Source: an uncultured Bacteroidales bacterium (lineage in GTDB: Bacteria; Bacteroidota; Bacteroidia; Bacteroidales; UBA932). From it: 64,000 nt of DNA. How positions within the stretch are numbered: position 1 is the stretch's first letter; every line of letters begins with the position of its first letter. The notes under the pieces were generated by a model. That model was given only the letters and a program-made list of their open reading frames with translations. It was not told the DNA's origin and ran no database searches. This document shows, in pieces, positions 20,211 to 29,789 of the stretch. The translations under genes were made by a program, and so were the position numbers. The stretch covers positions 58,654 through 122,653 of the forward strand of contig CAJOIQ010000003.1 of assembly GCA_905234795.1 (NCBI GenBank), in the 5' to 3' direction.

Positions 20211-21131
20211 ATGCGTTATTTTCTTCACCTGTCCTACGACGGTTCGGCTTTCTGCGGCTGGCAAATCCAGCCCAATGCGCCGTCGGTACAGGCCTGCCTG
20301 GAAGAGGTGCTTTCCCGCCTGCTGAACCGCCCTGTGGCCGTTACCGGCGCGGGCCGCACAGACACCGGAGTGCATGCCGTGAACTACGTGGCTCACTTTG
20401 ACACAGACGGTTCTCTGCCCTTCGAAGCATCGGATTTTATCTACAAATTAAATGCCATGTTACCCCATGGCGTAGTCATTCTTTCCGTCTCTCCCGTGGC
20501 CGATGATCTGCACGCCCGCTTCAGCGCCACCCGCCGGGAGTATACCTATTTCATCCATCGGCAAAAGGACCCCTTCGTACGCAATTATTCGTGGCTCTGC
20601 GGCTATCCCGAATTGGATTTCGACGCCATGAACGCCGCCTGCCAATACCTCCTGGGAACCCACGACTTTTCCTGCTTTGAAAAAACCGGCGGAGACAACA
20701 AGACCTCCATCTGCACCGTATTCGAAGCCCGCTGGCAGCCCTACACTCCGTCCCATATCCAGATTATGTCGCCGGCGGAGGGTGAGACCCCCCGGGGGGA
20801 CTCCGTTTCGCTTCGCTCCACTCCGGCCCCTCCCACCGTTTCCTGCGTCCCTTCGGAACTTGTCTCCGGCGGGCCCCTCCCCCTGCCCTCGTCCGGGGGT
20901 GGACAAGCCCCCCGGGGGGTCTCACCCTCCGCAGACTACTGGTACTTCAGAATTGCGGCCGATCGGTTTTTGCGGAACATGGTCCGGGCCACGGTGGGCT
21001 CTTTGATTGAGGTGGGCCGGGGGAAACATGACCCGGAATGGATAGGGGAACTCATCGCCACTGGTACGCGGGGTGATGCCGGGGAATCTGTCCCGGGACA
21101 TGCGCTGTTCCTAAATAAGGTGTCTTATTAG
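20211..21131 (+). CDS. truA: tRNA pseudouridine synthase A with in-frame palindromic insertion
   Basis: YDGSAFCGWQIQP, TGAGRTDTGVHA, FRIAADRFLRNMVRATVGSLIEVGRGK; ATG at 20211. Confidence 0.9.
   Translation: MRYFLHLSYDGSAFCGWQIQPNAPSVQACLEEVLSRLLNRPVAVTGAGRTDTGVHAVNYVAHFDTDGSLPFEASDFIYKLNAMLPHGVVILSVSPVADDLHARFSATRREYTYFIHRQKDPFVRNYSWLCGYPELDFDAMNAACQYLLGTHDFSCFEKTGGDNKTSICTVFEARWQPYTPSHIQIMSPAEGETPRGDSVSLRSTPAPPTVSCVPSELVSGGPLPLPSSGGGQAPRGVSPSADYWYFRIAADRFLRNMVRATVGSLIEVGRGKHDPEWIGELIATGTRGDAGESVPGHALFLNKVSY
20775..20932. repeat. palindromic element inside truA with 25-bp terminal inverted repeats
   Basis: gcggagggtgagaccccccgggggg (20775-20799) is the exact reverse complement of 20908-20932. 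Confidence 0.85.
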
Positions 21132-21139
21132 GTGTTTTT

Positions 21140-21249
21140 GTGCAAGGTTGGTAAATATCCTGCCATCCTTGCACGCCAATTCTGCCATAGAACTGTGTGG
21201 AAGCCCATATACGCGTTCAAGGTTGGCGTCATAAAAACCAACCTTGAAC
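21140..21249. repeat. double hairpin in truA/nuclease convergent intergenic region
   Basis: gtgcaagg/ccttgcac (21140-21147/21167-21174) and gttcaaggttgg/ccaaccttgaac (21215-21226/21238-21249). Confidence 0.8.
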
Positions 21250-21276
21250 AAAAATGGTTATGAACGGGGCGAAAAG

Positions 21277-22569
21277 TTACCACAGGCTTGTGGCCTGGGC
21301 TTCGGCGGCGTCCTGCAGTTCCTTGGGGATGTTGGCGTAGAAGTCCCAGCCGGACTGCTTTTCGACGTTATCGATGGTGGTGATGTGCTGCGAGTAGCTG
21401 CCACTGTGGGTCTCGTTGGTAAACAGATAGGCGCAGGCTTTGGCCGCCGTCATGGTGCCGGATTCATTGAAACTGCACTTCATCAGGCACTTGTAGAAGT
21501 GGCTGGGGGCCAGTACCTGGGTGCCCTGGTTGGTGGAGATGATTTTGTCCGGGTCATTGAACATCACGCCCACCACCACGTACAGGGTGTCCCTTCCGGA
21601 AGGGGCATTGCCCGAAACAGCCGTTTCCAGGGAACTCCAGATGCCGCTATTGAAATTGCTCTGCCACTGCAGGGCTTGGTTGGTATAATAGAAAGTCTGG
21701 GCATTGGCCGACTCAAGAACCGTCTGCCGGTACTCTGAGGCGCAGAAATGCCCGCGGCTGTAGGAACTGCTGGCCACGCTGCGCTGCCAAGCGGTGGGGA
21801 TGGCAGGATCGGGAGTCCATTGACCGCCCTTCTTGTCCCATCGGCCCACTCCGTTATCCGGATAGGCGTCCTTGTGCATGACGAAAGCGCTCCACAGGGG
21901 GCTCTGCATGTCTTTGTCTATGAGCGCCGTCCAGTTGCGGTACTGTTTTCCTTGATAGGCGTAGGTGTGAGTTACAACCATCTGGTTCTCATTGCTGGTG
22001 AGGTAGTTGTACCAGTTGGTGGTGCCGAAGGTCTCGGGACCGTAACCGCTGCATCTTCTGTCGTCCTTGAGGTCGATGGCGGGAATCTCATAGCCGGTGA
22101 GGTACTGAAGGCCGGCAGGGCTTTCATCTCCGCCGGAACCGCCGTCAGATGTGGTGGTGAAGTTCTTCACGGCGCCGGTCACGTCCACATATTTCTTATC
22201 GGCCTCGCTCCATACGGTGATGTAGGCCTGATAATAATAGGTGGTGCCAGGGTTGAGGCTGCTCAGCTGGACGGAGAAGCTGCCGGAAGTGGCGGCGTCG
22301 CTGTTGAGTCCCGCCTGCTGGGAGAGGTCATAGGCGGCCAGGCCATAGTTCACGCCGCGGTCGTACACGCCCTGGGAAGGGGCGTCGGCATAGGTGGCGG
22401 AAAGGAGGGCCGATGTGTTGGTGACGGAGGTGGCGTCCCCGGTAACCACCGAGGCGGCCTTGGTGGCCGGGGTGATGTTTCCGGAATTGCCATCCGGGAG
22501 CTCCACCTTGGCCGGGGACGAACACGCCAGGGCCAGGATGGCCAGCGCCAGCATAAGGACTCTTTTCAT
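21277..22569 (-). CDS. DNA/RNA non-specific endonuclease lipoprotein with FN3-like N-terminal region
   Basis: Lipobox LALACSS; NUC-type YSRGHFCASEYR, TFYYTNQALQWQSNFNSGIW, VVVGVMF. Confidence 0.8.
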   Translation of the reverse strand: MKRVLMLALAILALACSSPAKVELPDGNSGNITPATKAASVVTGDATSVTNTSALLSATYADAPSQGVYDRGVNYGLAAYDLSQQAGLNSDAATSGSFSVQLSSLNPGTTYYYQAYITVWSEADKKYVDVTGAVKNFTTTSDGGSGGDESPAGLQYLTGYEIPAIDLKDDRRCSGYGPETFGTTNWYNYLTSNENQMVVTHTYAYQGKQYRNWTALIDKDMQSPLWSAFVMHKDAYPDNGVGRWDKKGGQWTPDPAIPTAWQRSVASSSYSRGHFCASEYRQTVLESANAQTFYYTNQALQWQSNFNSGIWSSLETAVSGNAPSGRDTLYVVVGVMFNDPDKIISTNQGTQVLAPSHFYKCLMKCSFNESGTMTAAKACAYLFTNETHSGSYSQHITTIDNVEKQSGWDFYANIPKELQDAAEAQATSLW

Positions 22570-22571
22570 GA

Positions 22572-23915
22572 TTAATAGCGGTTAAGCGGACGGCCGGCGG
22601 TCATCATGTGCACTTTGCGCTTGACCTCGTCCAGCACCATTTTGTGAGCGATGCGCTGGGCCAGCTGTGCCTCGGTGGGCTCCTTGGCGGCCAGGGCTTC
22701 GGCGTTCTTGTTGGCCGATGCAAGGACCGTGTCAATCAGGTCCACGATAACGGCCATGTCCTTTTCCTCGAAACCACGGGAGGTGATGGCAGGGGTACCT
22801 ACACGCAGACCGCTGGTGGCGAAGGCGCTGCGGCTGTCGAAGGGAACCATGTTCTTGTTCACGGTGATATCGGCCCGTACCAGCTCTTTTTCGGCCAGGC
22901 GTCCTGTAAGATCCGGGAACTTGGGACGGAGGTCGATGAGCATCAGGTGATTGTCGGTGCCGCCGGAGATAATCTTGTAGCCACGGGAGATGAACTCCTT
23001 GCACATGGCGGCGGCGTTGGCCACCACCTGTTTCTGGTATTCCACGTATTCGGGCTGGGCGGCCTCATAGAAGGCCACGGCCTTGGCGGCGATCACGTGC
23101 TCCAGCGGGCCACCCTGGATGCCGGGGAACACGCTGGAATTGAGGATGGCGCTCATCATCTTGACCTCTCCCTTGGGAGTGGTAAGGCCCCAGGGGTTGG
23201 CAAAGTCCTTGCCCATGAGGATGATACCGCCGCGCGGTCCGCGAAGGGTCTTGTGGGTGGTGGAGGTGACGATGTGGGCGTACTTGACGGGGTTCTTGAG
23301 CAGGCCTGCGGCAATGAGGCCGGCGGTGTGGGCCATGTCAATCCACAGGATGGCGCCCACTTTGTCGGCGATGGCGCGCATGCGCTCATAATCCCACTCG
23401 CGGGAATAGGCCGATGCGCCGCCGATGATGAGCTTGGGCTTGCATTCCAGGGCCTTGCGCTCCATCTCGTCGTAGTCCACGCGGCCGGTTTCCGGATTGA
23501 GGCCATAGGCCACCGGGTGATACAGGAGGCCGCTGGCGTTCACAGGAGAACCGTGGGTGAGGTGGCCGCCCATGGAAAGGTCCAGACCCATGAAGGTGTC
23601 TCCGGGCTTGAGGATGGCCATGGTCACGGCCATGTTGGCCTGGGCGCCGGAGTGCGGCTGCACGTTGGCATATTCGGCATCGTACAGGGCGCACAGACGG
23701 TCGATGGCCAGCTGCTCAATCTGGTCCACTACCTCGCATCCGCCATAATAGCGCTTGCCGGGATAACCCTCGGCGTACTTGTTGGTGCAGATGGAGCCCA
23801 TGGCTTCCAGCACCTGTTCCGACACATAATTCTCAGAGGCAATGAGTTCCAGACCGGAGCTCTGACGCTCCTGTTCTTTCTTGATAAGGTCAAAGACCTG
23901 GATATCTTTTTTCAT
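22572..23915 (-). CDS. glyA: serine hydroxymethyltransferase
   Basis: [44 protein letters not shown]. Confidence 0.95.
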   Translation of the reverse strand: MKKDIQVFDLIKKEQERQSSGLELIASENYVSEQVLEAMGSICTNKYAEGYPGKRYYGGCEVVDQIEQLAIDRLCALYDAEYANVQPHSGAQANMAVTMAILKPGDTFMGLDLSMGGHLTHGSPVNASGLLYHPVAYGLNPETGRVDYDEMERKALECKPKLIIGGASAYSREWDYERMRAIADKVGAILWIDMAHTAGLIAAGLLKNPVKYAHIVTSTTHKTLRGPRGGIILMGKDFANPWGLTTPKGEVKMMSAILNSSVFPGIQGGPLEHVIAAKAVAFYEAAQPEYVEYQKQVVANAAAMCKEFISRGYKIISGGTDNHLMLIDLRPKFPDLTGRLAEKELVRADITVNKNMVPFDSRSAFATSGLRVGTPAITSRGFEEKDMAVIVDLIDTVLASANKNAEALAAKEPTEAQLAQRIAHKMVLDEVKRKVHMMTAGRPLNRY

Positions 23916-23943
23916 ATGGTGTAAATAGTGTTATTCTAACTTA

Positions 23944-23951
23944 CAAATATA
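23944..23951 (-). promoter_or_regulatory. TAnnTTTG -7 element upstream of glyA
   Basis: TATATTTG on minus strand. Confidence 0.45.
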
Positions 23952-24011
23952 AAGAATTTCCCGGACTTTTCCACGCATGAAATGTATTATTCCGGAACCA
24001 AAAAAAATCCG

Positions 24012-24019
24012 TACCTTTG
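24012..24019 (+). promoter_or_regulatory. TAnnTTTG -7 element upstream of sdaA
   Basis: TACCTTTG about 20 nt before ATG 24040. Confidence 0.5.
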
Positions 24020-24039
24020 CCCCCGAAAAACAGCAGCTT

Positions 24040-25248
24040 ATGTATTCTCTCCGCGAACTTTACAAAATAGGGAAAGGCCCTTCTTCCTCCCACACCATGG
24101 GCCCTTACCATGCCGCCCAGATGTTTGCCGCGCGCCATCCCGAGGCCGCCCGCTTTGAAGTGACACTCTACGGCTCCCTGGCCTCTACCGGGAAGGGTCA
24201 CATGACCGATGCCGCCATTGTGCAGGCACTGGGCCCTACTGCTCCGGTTACCATCTGCTGGGAACCCGGCATCATTCCCGAATATCACCCCAACGGGATG
24301 CTGTTCAAATCCCTTGGGCTGGACGATGTCCCTACGGAAGAATGGATGGTTTACTCCATCGGCGGCGGAGCTTTGTCGGAAGGCAAAGGGAAGGAAATGA
24401 GCCTGTCCGGAGAGGTATACAAGATGAACTCCCTCACCGAGATTATTGACTGGTGCGACACCAACGGCCGTCAGATTTGGGAATATGTAGACCTGTGCGA
24501 AGGCCCGGGAATCTGGGACTATTTGCAGGAAATCTGGGAGGCCATGAAAGCTTCAGTGGAAAGGGGCCTGACTGCCGAAGGACGCCTGCCCGGCCCGCTG
24601 AACCTGTCCCGCAAGGCCGCCGTTTATCAGGTTAAGGCACAGGGTTACCTGCCCAACCTGCGTTCACGAGGACTGGTATTCGCCTACGCCCTGGCGGTGA
24701 GCGAGGAAAACGCCTCCGGCGGTATGATTGTCACGGCCCCCACCTGCGGATCCTCCGGCGTCATGCCCGGTGTCCTCTATCACCTGTCCAAGGGACACGG
24801 CTTTACCGATACAAGGATTCTTCATGCCCTGGCTACCGCCGGTCTCATCGGCAATGTGGTCAAGCACAACGCCTCCATCTCCGGTGCCGAGGTAGGCTGC
24901 CAGGGAGAGGTGGGCGTGGCCTGCGCCATGGCATCGGCCGCTGCCTGCCAGCTCTTCGGCGGCAGCCCTTACCAGATTGAATATGCGGCCGAAATGGGCC
25001 TGGAGCATCACTTGGGCATGACCTGTGACCCCATTTGCGGTCTGGTGCAGATCCCCTGCATCGAGCGCAATGCCTTTGCCGCCTGCCGCGCCCTGGACTC
25101 CAATATCTACTCCACATTCTCCGACGGCCGTCACCGCATTTCCTTCGACCACGTGGTGGAAGTGATGAAGCGCACGGGCAAGGACCTGCCGTCCCTGTAC
25201 AGGGAGACTTCGGCCGGCGGCCTGGCCCTCAATTACAAGCAAAAGTAA
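24040..25248 (+). CDS. sdaA: L-serine ammonia-lyase
   Basis: YKIGKGPSSSHTMGP, TAPTCGSSGVMPGVLY, GLEHHLGMTCDPICGLVQIPCIERN. Confidence 0.93.
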   Translation: MYSLRELYKIGKGPSSSHTMGPYHAAQMFAARHPEAARFEVTLYGSLASTGKGHMTDAAIVQALGPTAPVTICWEPGIIPEYHPNGMLFKSLGLDDVPTEEWMVYSIGGGALSEGKGKEMSLSGEVYKMNSLTEIIDWCDTNGRQIWEYVDLCEGPGIWDYLQEIWEAMKASVERGLTAEGRLPGPLNLSRKAAVYQVKAQGYLPNLRSRGLVFAYALAVSEENASGGMIVTAPTCGSSGVMPGVLYHLSKGHGFTDTRILHALATAGLIGNVVKHNASISGAEVGCQGEVGVACAMASAAACQLFGGSPYQIEYAAEMGLEHHLGMTCDPICGLVQIPCIERNAFAACRALDSNIYSTFSDGRHRISFDHVVEVMKRTGKDLPSLYRETSAGGLALNYKQK

Positions 25249-25847
25249 TGAAAGACCGGAAACTGCTGAACATAGAACTGGGGCGCATCACGGCCGATGA
25301 ATACGTGCACAACCGCCCGCAAAGCGGAATTGTGCTGGTGCTGGACAACATCCGCAGCGCCCACAATGTGGGCAGCGCTTTCCGCACCGCCGACGCCTTT
25401 GGCGTGGACAAAGTTTACCTGGGCGGCATCTGCCCCGTACCGCCCTCCCCGGAACTGCACAAAGTGGCCCTGGGCGCCGAGGAAGCGGTCCCCTTCCAGC
25501 ACGTGGAAGATGTGGTTTCCCTGGTCAAAGACCTTCAGGCCGACGGCTACACCGTCATCGCCGTAGAACAGACCGTCCACTCCGTAAAACTGAACGAATT
25601 CTGTGCTGGACAGCGTGCGGATTTCCGGGGGCATCGGCCTTCTTTTAGCCCCCGGAAATCCGCACCTGGCCAGCAAGAAAAATACGCTCTGGTATTTGGA
25701 AACGAAGTCGCCGGCGTACAACAGGAAGTTGTAGACGCCAGCGACTTTGCATTGGAAATTCCCCAGCGGGGCACCAAACACTCTTTAAACGTTTCCGTTT
25801 CTATCGGCGTGGTGCTGTGGGGATTAGTCCAAAGAATGAATGGCTAA
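25248..25847 (+). CDS. TrmH/SpoU-family RNA 2'-O-methyltransferase with in-frame palindromic insertion
   Basis: VLDNIRSAHNVGSAFRTADAFG, KYALVFGNEVAGV, ALEIPQRGTKHSLNVSVSIGVVLW; ATG 25248 overlaps sdaA stop. Confidence 0.88.
   Translation: MKDRKLLNIELGRITADEYVHNRPQSGIVLVLDNIRSAHNVGSAFRTADAFGVDKVYLGGICPVPPSPELHKVALGAEEAVPFQHVEDVVSLVKDLQADGYTVIAVEQTVHSVKLNEFCAGQRADFRGHRPSFSPRKSAPGQQEKYALVFGNEVAGVQQEVVDASDFALEIPQRGTKHSLNVSVSIGVVLWGLVQRMNG
25605..25674 (+). repeat. in-frame palindromic element, ATCGGCC-loop family (copy 1, in SpoU gene)
   Basis: 18-bp perfect stem gtgcggatttccgggggc/gcccccggaaatccgcac (25615-25632/25648-25665) extended to 25605/25674; loop atcggccttctttta. Confidence 0.9.
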
Positions 25848-27122
25848 TCCGGAGCGGAGCTTGGGCTCGAACCAGGTGGTCTTGGGAGGCATGATGTTGC
25901 CGGTATCGGCAATGCGGATGAGCTGGTCCATGGACACCGGGTAAAGGGCGAAGGCCACTTTCATCTCTCCGGAATCCACACGGCGGCTCAGTTCTCCCAG
26001 GCCGCGGATACCGCCGACGAAATCGATGCGTTTGTCGGTTCGCAGGTCCTTGATGCCCAGGATCTTGTCCAGTACCAGGTTGGAAAGGATGGTGACATCC
26101 AGCACGCCGATGGGGTCGTTGTCGTCATAACGGCCGGGCTTGGCGGTGAGGCTGTACCATACACCCTCGATGTACATGGAGAAGTTGTGCAGGCCGCTGG
26201 GGTGATAGATTTCGCTGCACTTGCAGTGACAGGGATACTCACAATCGCACTTGCCGCCGTCCTTGGTGCAGTCGCACTTGCACTCCACCACGAAGTCTTC
26301 CTCCAAAGCCTTGAAGAAGTCTTTGGTGCTGAGACCGTTGAGGTCCTTCACCACGCGGTTGTAGTCGATGATGGCCAGGTGGCTCTGCGGGAAGCACACG
26401 GCCATGAAGTAGTTGTATTCCTCGTTGCCGGTGTGGTGGGGGTTCTGAGCCCTCTTTTCGGCGCCCACGCGGGCGGCAGCGGCGGTGCGGTGGTGACCGT
26501 CGGCCACATAGAAGGCGTCGATGTCGCCTGTGAAGATTTCCGTGATGCGCCTGATCACGGCGTCGTCGCTGATGACCCAGAAAGTGTGGGTGAAGTTGTT
26601 CTCGTCCACAAACTTGTACTCGGGTTCTCCGGCGGCGGTCTTGGCAATGATCTGGTTGAGCTCGGCGTGGTCCTTGAAGGCGAAGAAGACGGGCTCGATG
26701 TTGGCGTTCTGGTTGCGCACGTGGATCATGCGGTCGTCTTCCTTCTTCTTGAGGGTGAGCTCATGCTTCTTGATGATGCCTTTCTCGTAGTCGTCGGTGT
26801 GGGCGCAAAGGACAATTCCGTACTGGGTGCGGTCTCCCATGGTCTGGGCATACACATAGTACTTTTCCTTGTCTTCGCGTACCAGCCAGCCACGCTCTTT
26901 CCAAGCCTTGAAGTTCTCCACGGCTTTGTCGTAGGTGCGCTGTTCGTGTTCGTCGGCGATGGGCGTGAAGTCAATCTCCGGTTTGGTGATGTGCAGGAGG
27001 CTCTTTTCTCCGGCCATGGCCAGGGCTTCCTCACTGTTGAGGACATCGTACGGGGGTGCCGCTACTTCGGTCACCAGGTTCTTGGGCGGACGGATTGCCG
27101 CAAAGGGTTTTACGCGTACCAT
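25824..27122 (-). CDS. DUF1015 family protein with Cys-rich insert
   Basis: VKPFAAIRPPKNLVTEVAAPPYDVLNSEEA, YVADGHHRTAAA, MPPKTTWFEPKLRSGL. Confidence 0.9.
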   Translation of the reverse strand: MVRVKPFAAIRPPKNLVTEVAAPPYDVLNSEEALAMAGEKSLLHITKPEIDFTPIADEHEQRTYDKAVENFKAWKERGWLVREDKEKYYVYAQTMGDRTQYGIVLCAHTDDYEKGIIKKHELTLKKKEDDRMIHVRNQNANIEPVFFAFKDHAELNQIIAKTAAGEPEYKFVDENNFTHTFWVISDDAVIRRITEIFTGDIDAFYVADGHHRTAAAARVGAEKRAQNPHHTGNEEYNYFMAVCFPQSHLAIIDYNRVVKDLNGLSTKDFFKALEEDFVVECKCDCTKDGGKCDCEYPCHCKCSEIYHPSGLHNFSMYIEGVWYSLTAKPGRYDDNDPIGVLDVTILSNLVLDKILGIKDLRTDKRIDFVGGIRGLGELSRRVDSGEMKVAFALYPVSMDQLIRIADTGNIMPPKTTWFEPKLRSGLAIHSLD

Positions 27123-27123
27123 A

Positions 27124-28044
27124 TTACTTGTTTACTTGGAATTTGCGGTTGCCGGTGGCGAAGAAATCCACAATCTGACGGGCGGCGGCCAGGCCGGCGT
27201 TCACATTGGCCTCGGCGGTCTGGGCACCCATCTTCTTGGGCGTGGCAAAGACGCGCAGGCCGAATTTCTCCTGAAGGGCGGCGTAGTTGTCGGGCATGAC
27301 GTCGGCCACATATTTGAGGTCCGGGCGTTCTTCCAGCGCTTTCTCCAGGCCGGCTTCGTCGATGACTTCCTTGCGGGCGGTGTTCACCAGCGTGGCGCCC
27401 TTGGGCATCTTGGAGATGAGGTCATAGCCGATGCTGCCGATGGTGGAGGGCAGGGCGGGGATGTGGATGGAAAGATAATCGGATGCGGCATAGAGCTCTT
27501 CCACGGAATGGACGGGAGTGGCGCCGCCGGCGATAATCTGTTCGTCTGTGAGGAAGGGGTCAAGGGCGCAGATTTCCATGCCAAGGGCCCTGGCTTTCTG
27601 GCCCACCAGGCGGCCGACGTTACCGTAGGCCTGCACGCCCAGGCGCTTGCCCTGAAGCTCGGAACCGGTGGCCGGGGTGAGCTGGGTGCGGGCCATGAAG
27701 ATCATCAGGCCCAGGGCCAGTTCGGCCACGGCGTTGGAGTTTTGGCCGGGGGTGTTCATCACCACGATGCCGCGTTTGGTGGCGGCTTCCAGGTCCACGT
27801 TGTCGAAGCCGGCGCCGGCACGCACCACAATCTTGAGTTTGGGAGCGGCGGCCATCACTTCCTCCGTCACTTTGTCGGAGCGGATGATCATGGCTTCCAC
27901 ATCGGCCACGGCCTTTACAAGATGGGCCTGCTCGGCATACTTTTCAAGCTTGACCACCTGATGGCCTCCTTCGGTGAGGATATTCACAATGCCTTCCACG
28001 GCCTTGGCGGCGAAAGGCTTCTGGGTTGCGAGTAAGACCTTCAT
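27124..28044 (-). CDS. serA: D-3-phosphoglycerate dehydrogenase-like
   Basis: VVRAGAGFDNVDLEAATKRGIVVMNTPGQNSNAVAELALGLM; adjacent to serC. Confidence 0.88.
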   Translation of the reverse strand: MKVLLATQKPFAAKAVEGIVNILTEGGHQVVKLEKYAEQAHLVKAVADVEAMIIRSDKVTEEVMAAAPKLKIVVRAGAGFDNVDLEAATKRGIVVMNTPGQNSNAVAELALGLMIFMARTQLTPATGSELQGKRLGVQAYGNVGRLVGQKARALGMEICALDPFLTDEQIIAGGATPVHSVEELYAASDYLSIHIPALPSTIGSIGYDLISKMPKGATLVNTARKEVIDEAGLEKALEERPDLKYVADVMPDNYAALQEKFGLRVFATPKKMGAQTAEANVNAGLAAARQIVDFFATGNRKFQVNK

Positions 28045-29120
28045 TATTTCTTCAGTTTTTCAAATTCTTTCATGCAGTCTACCAGGGCCTGGACATCCTC
28101 TACGGTGCAGGCGTTGTACAGGGAGGCGCGGAAACCGCCCACGCTGCGGTGGCCTTTGATTCCCACCATGCCGCGTTCCTTGGCAAAGGCGAAGAATTCG
28201 TCCTGCAGGGTTTCGTAGCCGGGAGCCATCACGAAGCACACGTTCATCAGGGAACGGTCCTCCTTGGCGGCGGTGCCCACGAACAGCGGGTTGCGGTCGA
28301 TTTCTCCGTACAGGAGGTCGGCCTTCTTCTGGTTGATCTTCTGGATGGCTTCCACGCCGCCCATGCTCTTGATCCACTTGAGGGTCTCGTTCATCACGAA
28401 GATGTTGAACACGGGAGGGGTGTTGAACATGGACAGTTTGTCAATGTGGGTGCGGTAATCCAGCATGGTGGGGATGTGGCGGGTAACCTTGCCCAGGGCG
28501 TCCTTGCGGATGATGGCGAAGATGACGCCGGCAGGGCCCACGTTCTTCTGGGCGCCACCATAGATGAGGGTGTACTTGCTCACGTCAACGGGACGGGACA
28601 TGATGTCGGAGGACATGTCGGCGATGAGCGGGCAAGGGCAGTCCATATCGGTCTTGATCTCCGTGCCGTAGATGGTGTTGTTGGTGGTGATGTGCAGGTA
28701 ATCCAGGTCCTTGGGAATATCAAAACCCTTGGGGATATAGGTGTAGTTCTTGTCCTTGGAGCAGGCGATGGCATAGGCCTCGCCGATTCCCTGGGCCTCT
28801 ACCAGAGCCTTGTGGGCCCATACGCCGGTATCCAGATAGGCGGCTTTCTTCTCCAGGTAGTTCATGGCAACATAGAGGAACTGGAGGGAGGCGCCGCCGC
28901 CCAGGAATACTACCTCGTGGGTATCGGGGATGTGGAGGAGTTCCTTCCACAGGGCGCGGCATTCGTCCATGACGGCATCCCACTCCTTGGTGCGGTGGGA
29001 AATGGAGAGGACAGAGATACCGGTGCCGCTGAAATCCTTGAGGGCTGCAATGGCATTGTCGATGGCCACCTGGGGCAACAGGCAGGGGCCGGCGTTAAAA
29101 ACATGAACTTTTTTGGACAT
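28044..29120 (-). CDS. serC: phosphoserine aminotransferase
   Basis: [48 protein letters not shown]. Confidence 0.94.
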   Translation of the reverse strand: MSKKVHVFNAGPCLLPQVAIDNAIAALKDFSGTGISVLSISHRTKEWDAVMDECRALWKELLHIPDTHEVVFLGGGASLQFLYVAMNYLEKKAAYLDTGVWAHKALVEAQGIGEAYAIACSKDKNYTYIPKGFDIPKDLDYLHITTNNTIYGTEIKTDMDCPCPLIADMSSDIMSRPVDVSKYTLIYGGAQKNVGPAGVIFAIIRKDALGKVTRHIPTMLDYRTHIDKLSMFNTPPVFNIFVMNETLKWIKSMGGVEAIQKINQKKADLLYGEIDRNPLFVGTAAKEDRSLMNVCFVMAPGYETLQDEFFAFAKERGMVGIKGHRSVGGFRASLYNACTVEDVQALVDCMKEFEKLKK

Positions 29121-29187
29121 GATATAATGGTTATTAAAATTTGTTATTATTATAGTTCCGAAAGTTACGGATTATTATTGTCAATTC

Positions 29188-29787
29188 CTATAGTTCTACC
29201 AATTCTGCACAATCTTTCATCTTTTTTTTGAAATCTTCCACTGCTGTGAGCCGTACGCGCACCTGGATGGAGCAACGCTCGCCGAACAGTTGGTGGCTTT
29301 GGGGAAGGTCCATGTCCTTGAGCACCTTCATCACGGCGTTCATGGAAAGGTAGTCGAAGCTTATGCCGAAGTTTTGGGCGGCAATCTTTTCTACAATCCG
29401 GGCCGATGAAAGGGCGTCGGAGGTGGAAGTCTTGTAGGCGCGGATGAGGCCGGGGATGCCCAGTTTGATACCGCCGAAGTAGCGGACCACAACCACCAGG
29501 ACATCGCTAAGTCCCAGGGAGTCAATCTGGCCCAGGATGGGCCGGCCGGCGCTGCCGGAAGGTTCTCCGTCATCGGAGGCGCGCCAAACATCGCCCTTGT
29601 ACCCCAGGCGGTAGGCATAGCAGTGGTGCCGGGCGTCGTGGTACTCTTTGCGCAGGGCCTGTACCAGTTCCTTCACCTGGTCCTCGGTCTCCACCGGGTA
29701 GGCAAATGCGATGAAGCGGGACCCATTGTCTTTAAACAGGCCCTGGGCCGGCGCCGCGATGGATTTGTATGCGTCGAAGGCGTCCAT
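29188..29787 (-). CDS. IMPACT/YigZ family protein
   Basis: SRFIAFAYPV, ARHHCYAYRLG, SDDGEPSGSAGRPILGQI, VVVRYFGGIKLGIPGLIRAYK. Confidence 0.9.
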   Translation of the reverse strand: MDAFDAYKSIAAPAQGLFKDNGSRFIAFAYPVETEDQVKELVQALRKEYHDARHHCYAYRLGYKGDVWRASDDGEPSGSAGRPILGQIDSLGLSDVLVVVVRYFGGIKLGIPGLIRAYKTSTSDALSSARIVEKIAAQNFGISFDYLSMNAVMKVLKDMDLPQSHQLFGERCSIQVRVRLTAVEDFKKKMKDCAELVEL

Positions 29788-29789
29788 GG

